From Blastomyces gilchristii SLH14081 (taxonomy: Eukaryota; Ascomycota; Eurotiomycetes; Onygenales; Ajellomycetaceae): a stretch of 64,000 bases of DNA. The DNA lies in assembly GCF_000003855.2 (NCBI RefSeq), contig NW_003101676.1, positions 2,552,796 to 2,616,795 of the forward strand, written 5' to 3'. The translations under genes and the position numbers were made by a program. This document shows, one piece after another, positions 1 through 10,067 of this stretch; position 1 is the first letter of the stretch, and each line of letters begins with the position of its first letter. A model generated the notes under the pieces. It ran no database searches and was not told the origin of the DNA. It saw nothing but the letters and a program-made list of their open reading frames with translations.

Positions 1-849
1 GAGAATGAAGTAAAAGTTTAACTTAAGCTGAGATATTTATCACTATCACTGAGAACAATTATAAGAAGAAATAATCAAGAAACTCATGATTATAAAATAT
101 GAAATTATCAGACAGTTTTATATCTCTGATCACAGTATATCAGAGAAGTGTAGTTTTTATGAGAAAGTGAAGAATAAACTTATATAAGAATGTATTTAGT
201 TGTTTTATAAGCATTATGAATAATTGTTATCAAATTCTGATTATATAAGTGTGGCGGGCTGCGCCCGATCAATTTTATAGACTATTTCATTACACTTCAC
301 AAATTTCTATCACTTCAATTCTCGGTCGCCAATCCTCAGTTAAAAACCTACAGAATTTCTACTCTTCCACCCTGAAGCTTCACCGCGTACAAAAACCCCT
401 ATTCTTTCACCTTGAAGTTTCACCATGTACATCACTGTGTACATGTATAAATATTCACTTCAATCACTGATTTCCATACTTTCTCTTTCTTCCCTTCTCT
501 AATGTTTTTCTCTTTGTTATATAAGACCTATATATTATACCAATCTATTCGGCGTAGGCCTCTTACAATAAGTAATTACTGCATGAATTGAATGAGACTG
601 ATTTTAATCTTCAGTCTCAGTCTTATTCTGATTTTGAAAGAATGATTATCTTTCACAGTTTATTCTGAGAAATTACTCTCATTTCACTGTTCTTGAATTA
701 AATCTGATTATTTTTCATATCATTTCTCTCAGAAATGATTCATTTTCAGATTTTTTGCAGACTTAGTTCTAATGAGACTCACATCAAGAAATGTATAAGA
801 TCAGATTAAATGAAATTAAATGTGAAATTCATGATTCTGCTGACTAGTC
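1..849 (-). repeat. Decayed copy of the 592-bp repeat family, cut by a solo LTR
   Basis: Read on the minus strand, this matches the tandem units at 37348-37939 and 37940-38510, with C/T and G/A differences on both strands. It enters from beyond the left window edge and ends near 849, at the family's first bases (minus strand TAGACTAGTC). The block at 250-567 with its 5-bp duplication is a later insertion: the family sequence runs up to 249 and resumes at 573. No coding potential is visible. Confidence 0.75.
250..567 (+). mobile_element. Solo LTR (318 bp), little mutated
   Basis: The block begins TGTGGCGGGC and ends CTCTTACA, the TG...CA form of an LTR, and is flanked by a perfect 5-bp duplication ATAAG (245-249 and 568-572). 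No internal retroelement sequence lies between the duplications, so it is best read as a solo LTR left by LTR-LTR recombination. It keeps CpG and CC/GG dinucleotides that the surrounding decayed repeat has lost, so it inserted late or escaped mutation. A TATA-like TTATATAAG lies near 518. The small reading frame at 249-470 lies inside it and is not considered a gene. Confidence 0.85.
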
Positions 850-922
850 TATACATTGTTATATATTCAGATATCTCAGTAAATAATCATTTCTAATAAG
901 AAGACAATGAACATTTTCTAAG

Positions 923-1228
923 TATAATAAGTTCATATTAAATAAATCAGTATAATATATATAGATCTTATAATACAAAAGTGAAAAATGTTAGAGAAGA
1001 AAAGAAAGAGAAAGTGCAGAAATCAGTGATCAGAGTGAATATTTATATATATATATAGTAAAGCTTCAGAGTGAAGAAATAGAAATTTCATGAGTTTTTC
1101 AGCTGAGAATCAGCAACTGAGAATCAGAGCTCTAGAGCGGAAGAATAGAAATCTGTGCAGTATAAGAATAGAAATCTATAAAGTGTAATGAAATAGTCTA
1201 TATGATTAATTAGACACAGTTTACTACA
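923..1228 (-). mobile_element. Mutated inverted copy of the 250-567 LTR
   Basis: Read on the minus strand from 1228, this aligns with the solo LTR almost end to end. Most differences are C-to-T or G-to-A: the LTR segment CTGCGCCCGATCAAT appears here as CTGTGTCTAATTAAT. The match covers both termini. The expected 5-bp duplication is not recognisable at its borders. Confidence 0.75.
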
Positions 1229-1600
1229 TCAATTAAATACTGAAATTATTCTTGAATTTAATAATGAAGTAAGTATTTATATAATTTACACTAAATTAAT
1301 TATCAACTGATTTTTAATCAATTATTAATTACTTAAATATATAGATTGAATCTATTTTTATTACTATAATCAATTAATAATTAATTCAGAATCAATTCAA
1401 AATCAATTAAAAATTAATTTAAAATTAATTATTAAATATTTTTATCTTGATACATTTTAAAATTCTGTAAAACATCTCTTTATATTCTATATGAATTTAT
1501 CTGCTCATTTGATTGACTATACATGCTTTGATTGATTGATGAGCTGAATGAATGAGTAAATTGAAAGGTTGAAAGTTAATTACCAACTGATTATTACTGT
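1229..1600. other. AT-rich spacer, nothing recognised
   Basis: Very AT-rich, with runs of AATTAATT-type sequence between 1300 and 1440. No gene, no repeat shared with the rest of the window and no RNA gene is seen. Confidence 0.5.
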
Positions 1601-2185
1601 ATTATGCGAGGTCGGGGTCATGATTATGTAACGAGGTCAAGTGGCGCACTTAGCGAGGTCAAGTTTTCTGTATACACGGATTTCTGTTTCGGCCCCTAGG
1701 CTCCTCACCCTTACCTAAGCCTAATTAGTGCCTGGACTTGCTTTTGGCCTAAGCAAACGTTCTAACCCAAGCCCAGTTGGTTGCCGAAGCGCATTTGCCT
1801 GATCTAAGCAAAGCTGCTCACCCAGGATGCTCCTCACCTAAGCACACTTTCAAACCCAAGCGCAGCTGCTGCTCAAGCTTGCTCCTCGCCGAAGCAAAAC
1901 TCCTCACCCAGGCACATTTGTTGCTTGAGCTTGTTCATAAACCGAATCACATCTCTAACCTAAGCTTGCTCTTAACCTAAGCAAAGCTTCTCGCCCAGGT
2001 GCACTTTCCAACCCAAGCCTATTTATTTCTTTGGCTTGCTCTTGACCTAAACACACTTTCTAACCCAAGCCTCGTTGTTGCCGAAGCACACTGGTTGCTC
2101 GAGCTTGTTTCTAATTTAAGCAAACCTTCTCAACCAGGCACACTCTCTAACCTAAGCCCAATCAGATCAGTGCCAGAGCAACCTC

Positions 2186-2253
2186 CGGCCCGGCCTGTTT
2201 CCCCGGTTAAGGCCCTTAACCACACTTCGTCAAAGACCCCCCGGAGCGTCACG
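2186..2253. repeat. Spacer block shared with 27030-27105
   Basis: Contains CTCCGGCCCGGCCTGTTTCC and continues through CCCCGGTTAAGGCCC to GGAGCGTCACGTGAT. It is repeated in the same orientation at 27030-27105 with only a few differences. It flanks the rDNA relic on both sides, which supports a spacer sub-repeat. CACGTG is a palindromic E-box-like word; whether anything binds it is unknown. Confidence 0.8.
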
Positions 2254-2344
2254 TGATCCCTGAAAAACGCAATTATACCCTCAAAAATTTCGCGGCTGCG
2301 CCGCTATTAAAGCACCCCAGGCGGCTGGAGGCCGGCCGCGGTCC

Positions 2345-2446
2345 GGGCAGGGACAGGAAAAGGAAGAGAAAAGAAAAAGAAAAGAAAAGGAAAAGAAAAG
2401 AAAAAGAAAAAGAAAGAAGAGAAAAAAAGAAGAAACAGAGAATTGA
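2345..2446 (+). repeat. Polypurine tract, about 100 bp
   Basis: An almost uninterrupted run of A and G on the plus strand (GGGACAGGAAAAGG, then AAGAAAAG-type repeats), inside the presumed spacer downstream of the 28S 3' end. A long purine/pyrimidine asymmetry of this kind can form triplex or R-loop structures and in some rDNA spacers lies near terminators or replication barriers; that role is inference only. The frames through it are low-complexity and rejected as genes. Confidence 0.75.
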
Positions 2447-2638
2447 GAATGCAAGCAAGCAGACTCAAAAATCAAAGTGGTTTTTATAAACAAAGACACA
2501 CCAGATAACTGCTGTGCAATGACTCAGGTCACTCACACTGCATTCACCACCTCACTCTCTCTCTTCTCATTATCTATTCCACCTCTTCAGCCCCCCGGAT
2601 TGACCGGAGGCTGTTCAAATCAATGAGAGAGTGTTATA

Positions 2639-5600
2639 ACAAATTGAGCCAAGGATTGAGCTGATGCTCAGTGACTTGTAACAACAAGGCTACTTGATCA
2701 CTTACATGACCTGCTTTATCATTTCAGTTGTCTGCAGAGAATCTATCCCTGTGTGTGATGACATTGCAATTCATCAGCAAGCGCCCGGGAGTCTCTTCTC
2801 AGACACCATCACCGGCCTGCTGAGATTCTGAGCCTGAAGACCTATTCATATTCAACTATGATGTGCAGGGTAGCATTGTCATGTTTCAGCATGAATTCTG
2901 ACTTAGAGATGTTCAGTCATAATTCAGCAGATGATAGTATCATGGCACTGTCTGGTCAGACAGCTGCAAAAATCAATTATCTGAATCAACAGTTTCTCTT
3001 GAACTAGATTGAATTACTGTTACAGTGATCTTCATCAGTAGAATAAAACTAATCTGTCTCACAACAGTCTAAACTCAGCTCATGTTCTCTATTAGTGAGT
3101 GAATAATTCAATACTTACTGAATTCTGCTTCAGTATGATAGAAAGAGCTGACATTAAAGAATCAAAAAGCAATATCACTATAAACACTTAACTGTTATAA
3201 GTCAGTTATCTCTGTGATAACTTTTCTAAGACCTCTAGCCTCAAATTTTGAGAGACTAAAGAATTAATAAATCACACTTTCATGATTTGTATTCACACTG
3301 AAAATCAAAATTAAGAAGACTTTTACTCTTTTATTCTACTGAAGATTTCTATTCTCTATAAGTCTCTCTTAGAACATCTGTATTATAATTTAACAGATGT
3401 GCTGTCTCAGTTAAACTTCTTATCTAACAATGTTTTCAACCTGAATCAGCCTGTGAAGAATCTTAACATCAGAAGTTAAGCAGTAAAGCTCAGTTCTGCT
3501 TCATTGAATAAGTAAAAAAATGATAAAGATAGTGATATTTCACTGATACTGAAGCTTTCATCTATTCTACACTTCTTATATCTTTTTACAATGTCAAACT
3601 AGAGTCAAGCTCAACAGAGTCTTCTTTCTTCACTAATTCTGCCAAGCTCATTCTCTTGACTGTGATTTTACTAGATAGTAAATAGAGATAGTGAGAATCT
3701 TGTTAATTTATTCATGCATGTCACTAATTAGATGATGAGATATTTAACTATTTTAAGAGAGTTATAGTTACTTCTGCTGTTTATCTGTACTTGATTGAAT
3801 TTCTTCACTTTGACATTCAGAGTACTGAGCAGAAATCACATTATATCAATATCACTTTCTGATTATTACAATACTATGTTTTAATTAGACAGTTAGATTT
3901 CTCTTGTCTATATCAGTTCTAAGTTGATTTTTAATTGCATGCTGAACAGCTGAAGCCTGTCAAGAGTGTTTACACTCTGATACTGAAGAGTCTTCATCAG
4001 TTGTCTGACTAGTGCTTCTCTGCTTCAGAGATCTCTGCTCAAGACTCAACATACTCAATTCTTAGAGTCAATTCTTTTTTCAAAGTTACAGATCTATTTT
4101 ATCAACTTCTCTTATCTACATTATTCTATTAACTAGAGGCTTTTCATCTTGAAGACCTGCTGTGATTATAAGTATAATCTGATATGAAAACTATTTCTTT
4201 CTGTGAATTTTCAAGGATTGTCAGAGGCACACTGAATTCTGCAAAGATGTGAGACTCTGCTAGTCATTGAACCCTAGCTCTGAATAAACTGATTTCAGAG
4301 TAATAGACTGTTAAGAAGAAAAGATAACTGTTCTCAGAATTCTCACTGACATCTCTGTGTTCAGTTACATTGTCATGAATAATTCACATTCAGATGCTGA
4401 AATATTAATCAGCTTCTCTTTTAATAGACAGTGCATGAGAGCATGCTTTCAAACAGAGTTTCTCTATATCTTAGAATTAACTAATTCATATTCAACTGCT
4501 ATTCACATGAAATCTTTTCTCACTTCAGTTCTCAAAGTTCTCATTTAAGTATTTACTACTATTATCAAGATCTGTACTAGAGATTATTTAACTCAGAATT
4601 ACTCTCTAGACTTTGTCATGAATCTTCACACCTGCCTACTTATCAGGGCTTCAATTCTACCTCATCAGTGAGGTATGAATAGCACACTTGAGTGTCATTC
4701 ATTTTCAGAGCTAGTTCATTCAGCTCATGAGTTGTTACACACTTCTTAGCAGATTCTGACTTTCATAGTCATCATCAGGCTGTCTAAATGAACTAACATC
4801 TTTTATAAGATCTGATGAGTGTGTATTCTGATATCTTAATCTCATATTCAGTTCATCCTGCATTATCAGTTCTGCTTATTAAAAATGATTCACTAGTAAC
4901 AATTCATTTCAGTGCTTACATTCAATAAAGTAACAAGAGCTTCTTACATATTTAAAGTTTGAGAATAGATTAAGGTTGTTTCAATCTCAAGGCCTCTAAT
5001 CATTCACTTTATCTTATAAAACTGAAAATATTACTACTATTCTGAGAGAAACTTCAGCAGAAATCAGCTACTAGATGATTCAATTAGTCTTTCATCTCTA
5101 TACTTAAATTCAATGATTGATTTGCATGTCAGAATCACTGTGAGTCTTCATCAGAGTTTTCTCTGACTTCACTCTATTCAGACATAGTTTATCATCTTTC
5201 AGATTTCAACAGTCATACTCTTACTCAAATCTATCTAAAGACTTCAGAATCAGTCAATGATATACTCTTAAGAGTACTCATCTCTGTTCACTTTCACTGT
5301 ATGAACAGGTTTGACATCTGAACACTTGTATAAATATTAGACTTCTTAATCTGTGTTTCAAGATGAATCACTTACAACTATTAAGTCAGTGTCTGTACTG
5401 AAGTGCATTTCTCAGTCTTAACTGACTGCATTGCATCCCCGACTATAAGATGTTCTGAGAGATGACACATTTCAGAAGTCTTTGACTGGCTGTTGAAACT
5501 GACACTGGTTCACCTGTGAAGAAGTGCATAGATAATAAATGTCTACTGAATTCTCACAGCTGACTCTGATTATAAGTGCTTTTCTTTTAACAATTTCACA

Positions 5601-5998
5601 TGCTGTTTAACTCTCTTTTTAAAGTGTTTTTTATCTTTCAATTACTCTACTTGTGTGCTATCAGTCTCTGATCAATATTTAGCTTTAAATGAAATTTATC
5701 ACTTATTTAGAGCTGCATTTCCAAACAACTCAACTCATTGAAGAAGCTTCACATGGGCGAAGCCAGTCAGCTTAAGACAGAATTCTCACCCTCTGTGATG
5801 CTCTGTTTCAGAGAACTTAGACTGTGGCCATGTCTGAAGCATTTCTCACAAATTACAACTCAGGTCTCAAAAAAGCCAGATTTCAAATTTGAGCTTTTAT
5901 TACTTCACTCACTGTTACTGAGATAATCTCTGTTGATTTCTTTTTCTCTGCTTATTAATATGCTTAAGTTCAGCAGGTATTTCTACCTGATCTGAGGT
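2639..5998 (-). pseudogene. 28S (LSU) rRNA gene relic, full length, heavily C-to-T mutated
   Basis: The minus strand is a full-length fungal 28S gene of about 3.36 kb, close to the usual ascomycete length, with no insertion seen. Recognisable segments on the plus strand are the 5' end (TGCTTAAGTTCAGCAGG, near 5961), a D1/D2 segment (GTGTTTCAAGATGAATCAC, near 5353) and the 3' end (GTAACAACAAGGCTACTTG, near 2680). Conserved C and G positions are replaced by T and A on both strands, for example GGGT becoming AAT or AGGT. Functional rRNA would not tolerate this, so the copy is dead. RIP-mutated rDNA outside the nucleolus organiser is known from Neurospora. Ends are placed from conserved sequence and may be off by some bases. 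Confidence 0.93.
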
Positions 5999-6194
5999 CA
6001 ACCTGATGAGAAGACTGGCCTGAAGACTGCTCTCTCTTGAAGGATTTGAGATAAGGCTGGAGCCGGCCGGGCCTCTAGAGCAGGTGATAAAGCCTCATAT
6101 ACTCAGACACTGAAACATGACACTGCTGCTGCATTTCAGGCATGTTCACAGAGAAATGAAGGCTCAACACACAAGTCATGCTTGAGAATTACAA
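5999..6194 (-). other. ITS2 relic
   Basis: Sequence between the 28S 5' end and the 5.8S 3' end, about 196 bp. It is less uniformly decayed than its neighbours: GGAGCCGGCCGGGCC survives near 6059. No insertion is present. Confidence 0.8.
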
Positions 6195-6351
6195 TAACAC
6201 TTGAACAGGCATGCTTCTCAGAATATCAGAGAGTATAATGTGTGTTCAAAGATTCAATGATTCACAGAATTCTGCAATTCATTTACTTATCATATTTTAC
6301 TGCATTCTTTATCAATGTCAGAATCAAGAGATTCATTATTGAAAGTTTTAA
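6195..6351 (-). pseudogene. 5.8S rRNA gene relic
   Basis: About 157 bp, the usual size. The plus strand shows the reverse complement of 5.8S hallmarks: GAACAGGCATGCTTCTCAGA, TTCAAAGATTCAATGATTCA, GAATTCTGCAATTCAT and, at the 5' end, GAAAGTTTTAAC. Positions that are C or G in fungal 5.8S are often T or A here, for example GATTCAATG for GATTCGATG. The pattern fits Pezizomycotina but decay prevents a finer assignment. Confidence 0.93.
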
Positions 6352-6555
6352 CTAATTATAGTTATTTTCTCAGATATCAATCAGTCATCAGAAGTTCTAG
6401 CAGTATCCTCAGCAGACATAAGTCTGAGAAGTGAAAACTCTCTTAACAGCATCACTGCAGACCCGCTGAAGCAACAGATAAAAATAGACAAGAGTGATCA
6501 GATAAGAGAGCTGAGGTTTCTCTGATTTAGAAGGTTTAATTCTCTACAGTATGTT
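6352..6555 (-). other. ITS1 relic
   Basis: About 204 bp between 5.8S and the 18S 3' end. It is decayed and no insertion or intron is seen. The 18S side of the border carries a few extra bases around 6568-6575 relative to the usual 18S 3' end. Confidence 0.7.
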
Positions 6556-6817
6556 AATAATTCTTTCATAGATGATAGGTTCATCTACAGAAACCTTGTT
6601 ACAACTTTTACTTCCTCTAAATAATTAAGTTTGATCAACTTTTCAGCTCTGAGTAGTCATTGCCAATTTCTCTGAGTCAGTCTGAAGACCTCACTGAGCC
6701 ATTCAATCAGTAGTAGCAATGAGCAGTGTGTACAAAGAGTAGAGACATAATCAGCACAAGCTGATGACTTATATCTACTAGACATTTCTCATTGAAGAGC
6801 AATAATTGCAATACTCT
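6556..6817 (-). pseudogene. 18S rRNA gene relic, 3'-terminal segment
   Basis: The plus strand reads as the reverse complement of the 18S 3' end: GGTTCATCTACAGAAACCTT, TTTTACTTCCTCTAAAT, GTGTGTACAAAGAGTAGAGA and GAGCAATAATTGCAATACTC. It is interrupted at 6817 by the SINE at 6818-7900. The 17-bp target duplication repeats 18S sequence at 7901-7917, so the gene continues there. Confidence 0.92.
6801..6817. repeat. Target-site duplication of the 6818-7900 SINE (partner 7901-7917)
   Basis: AATAATTGCAATACTCT occurs on both sides of the SINE without mismatch. The sequence is 18S, which defines the insertion point exactly. A perfect match despite the surrounding decay suggests a fairly late insertion. 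Confidence 0.93.
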
Positions 6818-7875
6818 GGCCCGGTGGCGTAGTGGTTAACTACGCTACCATGGAGCCCCAATTAGCGGCCTTCCCCCCGGGGAATGAATGTCAAGAGGGG
6901 GCAGGTTCGAACCCTGTAAGAGCCATCTTAACCACAGCTTCCACTGTTAAGTCATAAAACAGTACCGGGGGCCCCTGGATGCACTATAGCGAATCATTGT
7001 CAAGCTTAAGATGTCTATCCCGGGGGTTCCCGGGCGCTAATTCTCACTGATCTTAGGGTTAACAGCCCCCTGGGCGCTTCAAGTTAGATCAGTACTAGAG
7101 TGATTGAGGTCTAGAGTGCCCGCAGGATAGTGAATCATTGTCAAGCTTAACTGGGCCAGGTCTCATCCCCCTCACTCTAGGCACTCACTTCCGGGGAATG
7201 AGATTTAAAAACTATCCGATTAGGACACCCTGGGCCTAGCAAGGACCTAGGTGAGACAAGGCCTAGACATTCTTAATAGGTGGTTAGTGCAAGCAAGACT
7301 GTGACAGCCAATTGATAGGCTGGAATGCTGAGATTGACAGCTGGAAGATTAGAGACTTAACTAGAATTAAGTAGCTCTGGTGTTATTCTTAGTGAGGATC
7401 TCACTTATGAGTAAGCTAGTTACAGGAGCTAGCTGGGCGGCGGCCCTTTAGAGGGAATGATAACCCCTGAAGCGGGCCCGAGAGGACAGAGGCGGCGGTC
7501 GGTTATATAAGGTGTTAAAATATGTATATAGCTTAAGATGTAAACTGCAGAGATCTTGTTCTGTAGCTCTCTTTACTTTATCTTTTTCTTTCAATTTCTT
7601 TCTATCTATCTATTTAATGTGTCTATCTTTAAGACTGTGTTCTCTTTCTCTTTTTCTTTGTCATGATATTGTCAAATGATTTCAAAGTATCAGAAGATGT
7701 TAAAACACTGCAATTTGTAAACAGTTTTTGTATTCTAGGCTGGAATTTTCTGATTTTACATATCTGAAATTGATGAATGTATAATAGTTAACTTTACAGA
7801 TATAGAAAAAACCCTGAGAACTAAAAGTTCTCAGGTAGATGTCATAGTCTCTGACTGCATACATCTATAATTGAA

Positions 7876-7900
<25 letters not shown>
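6818..7900 (+). mobile_element. Long tRNA-headed SINE, subtype A1 (1083 bp), in the 18S relic
   Basis: The 5' end has a tRNA-like RNA polymerase III promoter: A-box-like TGGCGTAGTGG (6826-6836) and B-box-like GGTTCGAACCC (6904-6914). A body of roughly 600 bp follows. The last ~340 bp (from about 7560) matches the 3' end of the Tad-type LINE at 32781-36638. Near the 3' end is a perfect hairpin (7813-7821 pairing with 7827-7835), then TTGAAG and an AAT-trinucleotide tail. A perfect 17-bp target duplication shows LINE-type insertion. Over 1 kb is unusually long for a SINE. Another copy, with a different head, is at 8999-10067. Confidence 0.9.
7813..7835 (+). other. Conserved 3'-tail hairpin of SINE A and its partner LINE
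   Basis: Nine-base stem CCTGAGAAC paired with GTTCTCAGG around a TAAAA loop. The same structure, on the other strand, is present near 9055-9075 and 32843-32866; a mutated version lies near 26236-26262. Stem-loops of this sort in LINE 3' tails are known recognition sites for the LINE reverse transcriptase; that role here is inference from position and conservation. Confidence 0.7.
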
Positions 7901-7906
<6 letters not shown>

Positions 7907-7917
7907 TGCAATACTCT

Positions 7918-8406
7918 ATTCTCAGCATAACAGAGTTTAACAAGATTATTCAGATCTCTCAGTTAAGATGATGTACTTGCTGACTCTGTCAGTGTAGTGC
8001 ACATGCAGCTCAGAATATCTAAGAGTATCACAGATCTGTTACTATCTCAAACTTTCATCAGCTTGAGCTGATAGTCTCTCTAAGAAGTCAGTAGTCTGCA
8101 AATGTGAGCCGGGCTATTTAGCAGGTTAAGATCTCATTCATTATCACAATTAAGCAGACAAATCACTTCATTAACTAAGAACCGCCATGCACCATCATTC
8201 AAAAGATTAAGAAAGAGCTCTCAATCTGTCAATTCTTATTTTATCTGAATCTGATGAGTTTCTCTGTATTGAGTCAAATTAAGCCACAGACTTCACATCT
8301 TGTGATGCTCTTTCATCAATTTCTTTAAGTTTCAGTCTTGTGATCATACTCTCTTCAGAACTCAAAAACTTTGATTTCTTATAAGATGCTGAACAGGTCA
8401 TTATAA
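7918..8406 (-). pseudogene. 18S rRNA gene relic, segment 2
   Basis: Continues the 18S after the SINE. Conserved plus-strand signatures are GAGTTTAACAAGATTATTC, TTAAGCAGACAAATCACTTC, GAGTCAAATTAAGCCACAGA and TTTCTTTAAGTTTCAGTC. It loses similarity just after GAACAGGTCATTATAA (near 8406), where the L1-like LINE begins. Confidence 0.92.
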
Positions 8407-8998
8407 GTACTTCTATCTTTATAAACTTATTGACTTCTTTGAAACTCCAGGCACATCAGTAGATTCAAATCACTCAAAGAGTCTCAGAGAACAAGATTCA
8501 ACATCTTATCACATCTGCTTCATTTTTAAACTGTCTGCTATCATGTGTATATCTCATAAGAATAAGAGCACTTCAACTAGTGAGAGAGTTGAGTGCAATG
8601 TCTGTTATCTTGTGTCAGAGGCATTTCATCTCTCTTCATACAGTTCTAGTAATTGAACAGTCTCAGAAAAGATGTTTTGCTATTTAAGACATGTAGCATC
8701 TTAGACAGCTTTGTAGTTTTACTCAGGTTACATCTGTTCTGACTTTAACTAGAATCATTTTCCAGTAAAGATCACTAAATTCAGAATAGTCAATTGTTTG
8801 ATAATAAAGACTTTTTCAGATACTTGTTTCTGAGATTTCAGTCAGGTCTATGCTATCTCTTTTACAACTATCTTTAAGAGGTCTAAGCAGGTTCTTTGAC
8901 ACATAGGTGTTCTTCAGTAGATGTTAATAGATTTTCTTACAGAGAGCTGAGATTGAAATTGACTGATCAAGTCTTTGACTTCACATCTCTGTATGCTT

Positions 8999-10067
8999 TA
9001 TTATTATTATTCTTCAATTATAGATGTATGCAGTCAGAGACTATGACATCTACCTGAGAACTTTAGTTCTCAGGGTTTTTTCTATGTCTGTAAAGTTAAC
9101 TATTGTACATTCATCAATTTCAGATATGCAAAATCAGAAAATTCCAGCCCAGAATACAAAAACTGTTTACAAATTGCAGTGTTTTAACATCTTTTAATAC
9201 TTTGAAACCATTTGACAATATCATGACAAAAGAAAAGAGAGAAAGAACACAGTCTCAAAGATAGACACATTAAATAGATAGATAGAAAGAAATTGAAAGG
9301 AAAAGATACAGAAAAAGACTACGGGCGCTAGCCACCCGCAGGATGCACCTTAAGCTAATTACATTTAACCCCCTATAATTAACCGACCACCGCGTCCGTC
9401 CTCTCGGGCCAGCCACTAATTTCCAGGGGCGTTAGTTAGTGGCTGCCACCGCCCACTTGGTGGCGTACACACCAAGCTTCCGGTTGCTGATCTCGGCCCC
9501 ATTAGATGCCCATAGGCCTACCAATCAGCCGTCGTGGCCTCGCCCCGTGTTAGGGACTAACCATAGGCTTGATGACTGCAGTCCTCCCTGCCAGTATTAG
9601 GGGTTGGCAGTGAGCTTGCAGGCACTAGCCTATCAGGGTGCCCTGTCTAGGGCCTAGATGCGCGTCTAGGCCTGCTAGTCGGGTGGTTTTCAAAATCATT
9701 CCCTGTATTTGGGGGGGAGCTAGGCTCCGATGGCGGCCCTAGTTAGGGACTTGCTTAAGTAGTGTATAACCACTACATTAGGCTTGACTCTATATCGTTA
9801 GAACCTTGACGGGTGCACAGTAGGATAGTGGGACATTGGCACCTCATGCCGGCCCTGGTGGGTGTTCGCAGGATCTCGCTTAACTAGTGGCTTGGCTTGC
9901 AGTAGAGAGTTCTACCCCGCACCAAGCCTTACTAATTAGGCTCAGCCCCTATTACATGGGGGCTTTCATGGGTAAGAAGTGGCAGGTGCCAGCGGTGGGA
10001 TTCGAACCCACGCACCCCTAATGTGTGCGGCCTTGGTTACCAGTCTTACCAACTGGGCCACGCTGGC
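8999..10067 (-). mobile_element. Long tRNA-headed SINE, subtype A2 (1069 bp), inside the LINE
   Basis: On the minus strand the element starts at 10067 with a tRNA-like head: a 7-bp acceptor-type pairing GCCAGCG/CGCTGGC, A-box-like TGGCCCAGTTGG and B-box-like GGTTCGAATCC inside a GTGGG/CCCAC T-arm. The body is CpG-rich and differs from subtype A1 except for a shared segment near GCCCGAGAGGAC. The ~340-bp tail, hairpin and AAT-type tail are the same as in A1. A 13-bp duplication TCTCTGTATGCTT flanks it (8986-8998 and 10068-10080). The head is probably not a working tRNA gene because it runs straight into the SINE body. Confidence 0.9.

Larger units (their letters stand above)
1601..2638 (-). 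other. rDNA intergenic spacer downstream of 28S, with degenerate CCTAAGC repeats
   Basis: This lies just beyond the 3' end of the minus-strand 28S relic, so by position it is intergenic spacer. From about 1690 to 2170 it consists of a loose repeat built on CCTAAGC/CCCAAGC and GAAGC words at irregular spacing. A block at 2186-2253 recurs at 27030-27105 on the far side of the rDNA unit, as expected for spacer on both sides of a transcription unit. Much of the segment keeps CpG and is less decayed than the 28S itself. Short reading frames here (1777-1980, 1999-2256) follow the repeat and are not considered genes. Confidence 0.65.

Noticed and set aside
1690..2170. CCTAAGC-rich stretch as internal telomeric repeat
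   Set aside because: The words recall CCCTAA but spacing and sequence are irregular, and the stretch lies in the rDNA spacer position with a counterpart near 27130-27290.
2253..2499. Lys/Arg/Glu-rich frame and its Phe/Leu/Ser-rich complements
   Set aside because: Pure translation of the polypurine tract.
7881..7900. AAT trinucleotide tract as an independent microsatellite
   Set aside because: It directly follows the conserved SINE tail and is followed by the target duplication, so it is the retroposition tail.
10000..10067. Possible genuine tRNA gene with good acceptor and T arms (minus strand)
   Set aside because: It is the start of a 1.07-kb repeat with LINE tail and target duplication; the anticodon arm does not fold convincingly, so it is called a SINE head.
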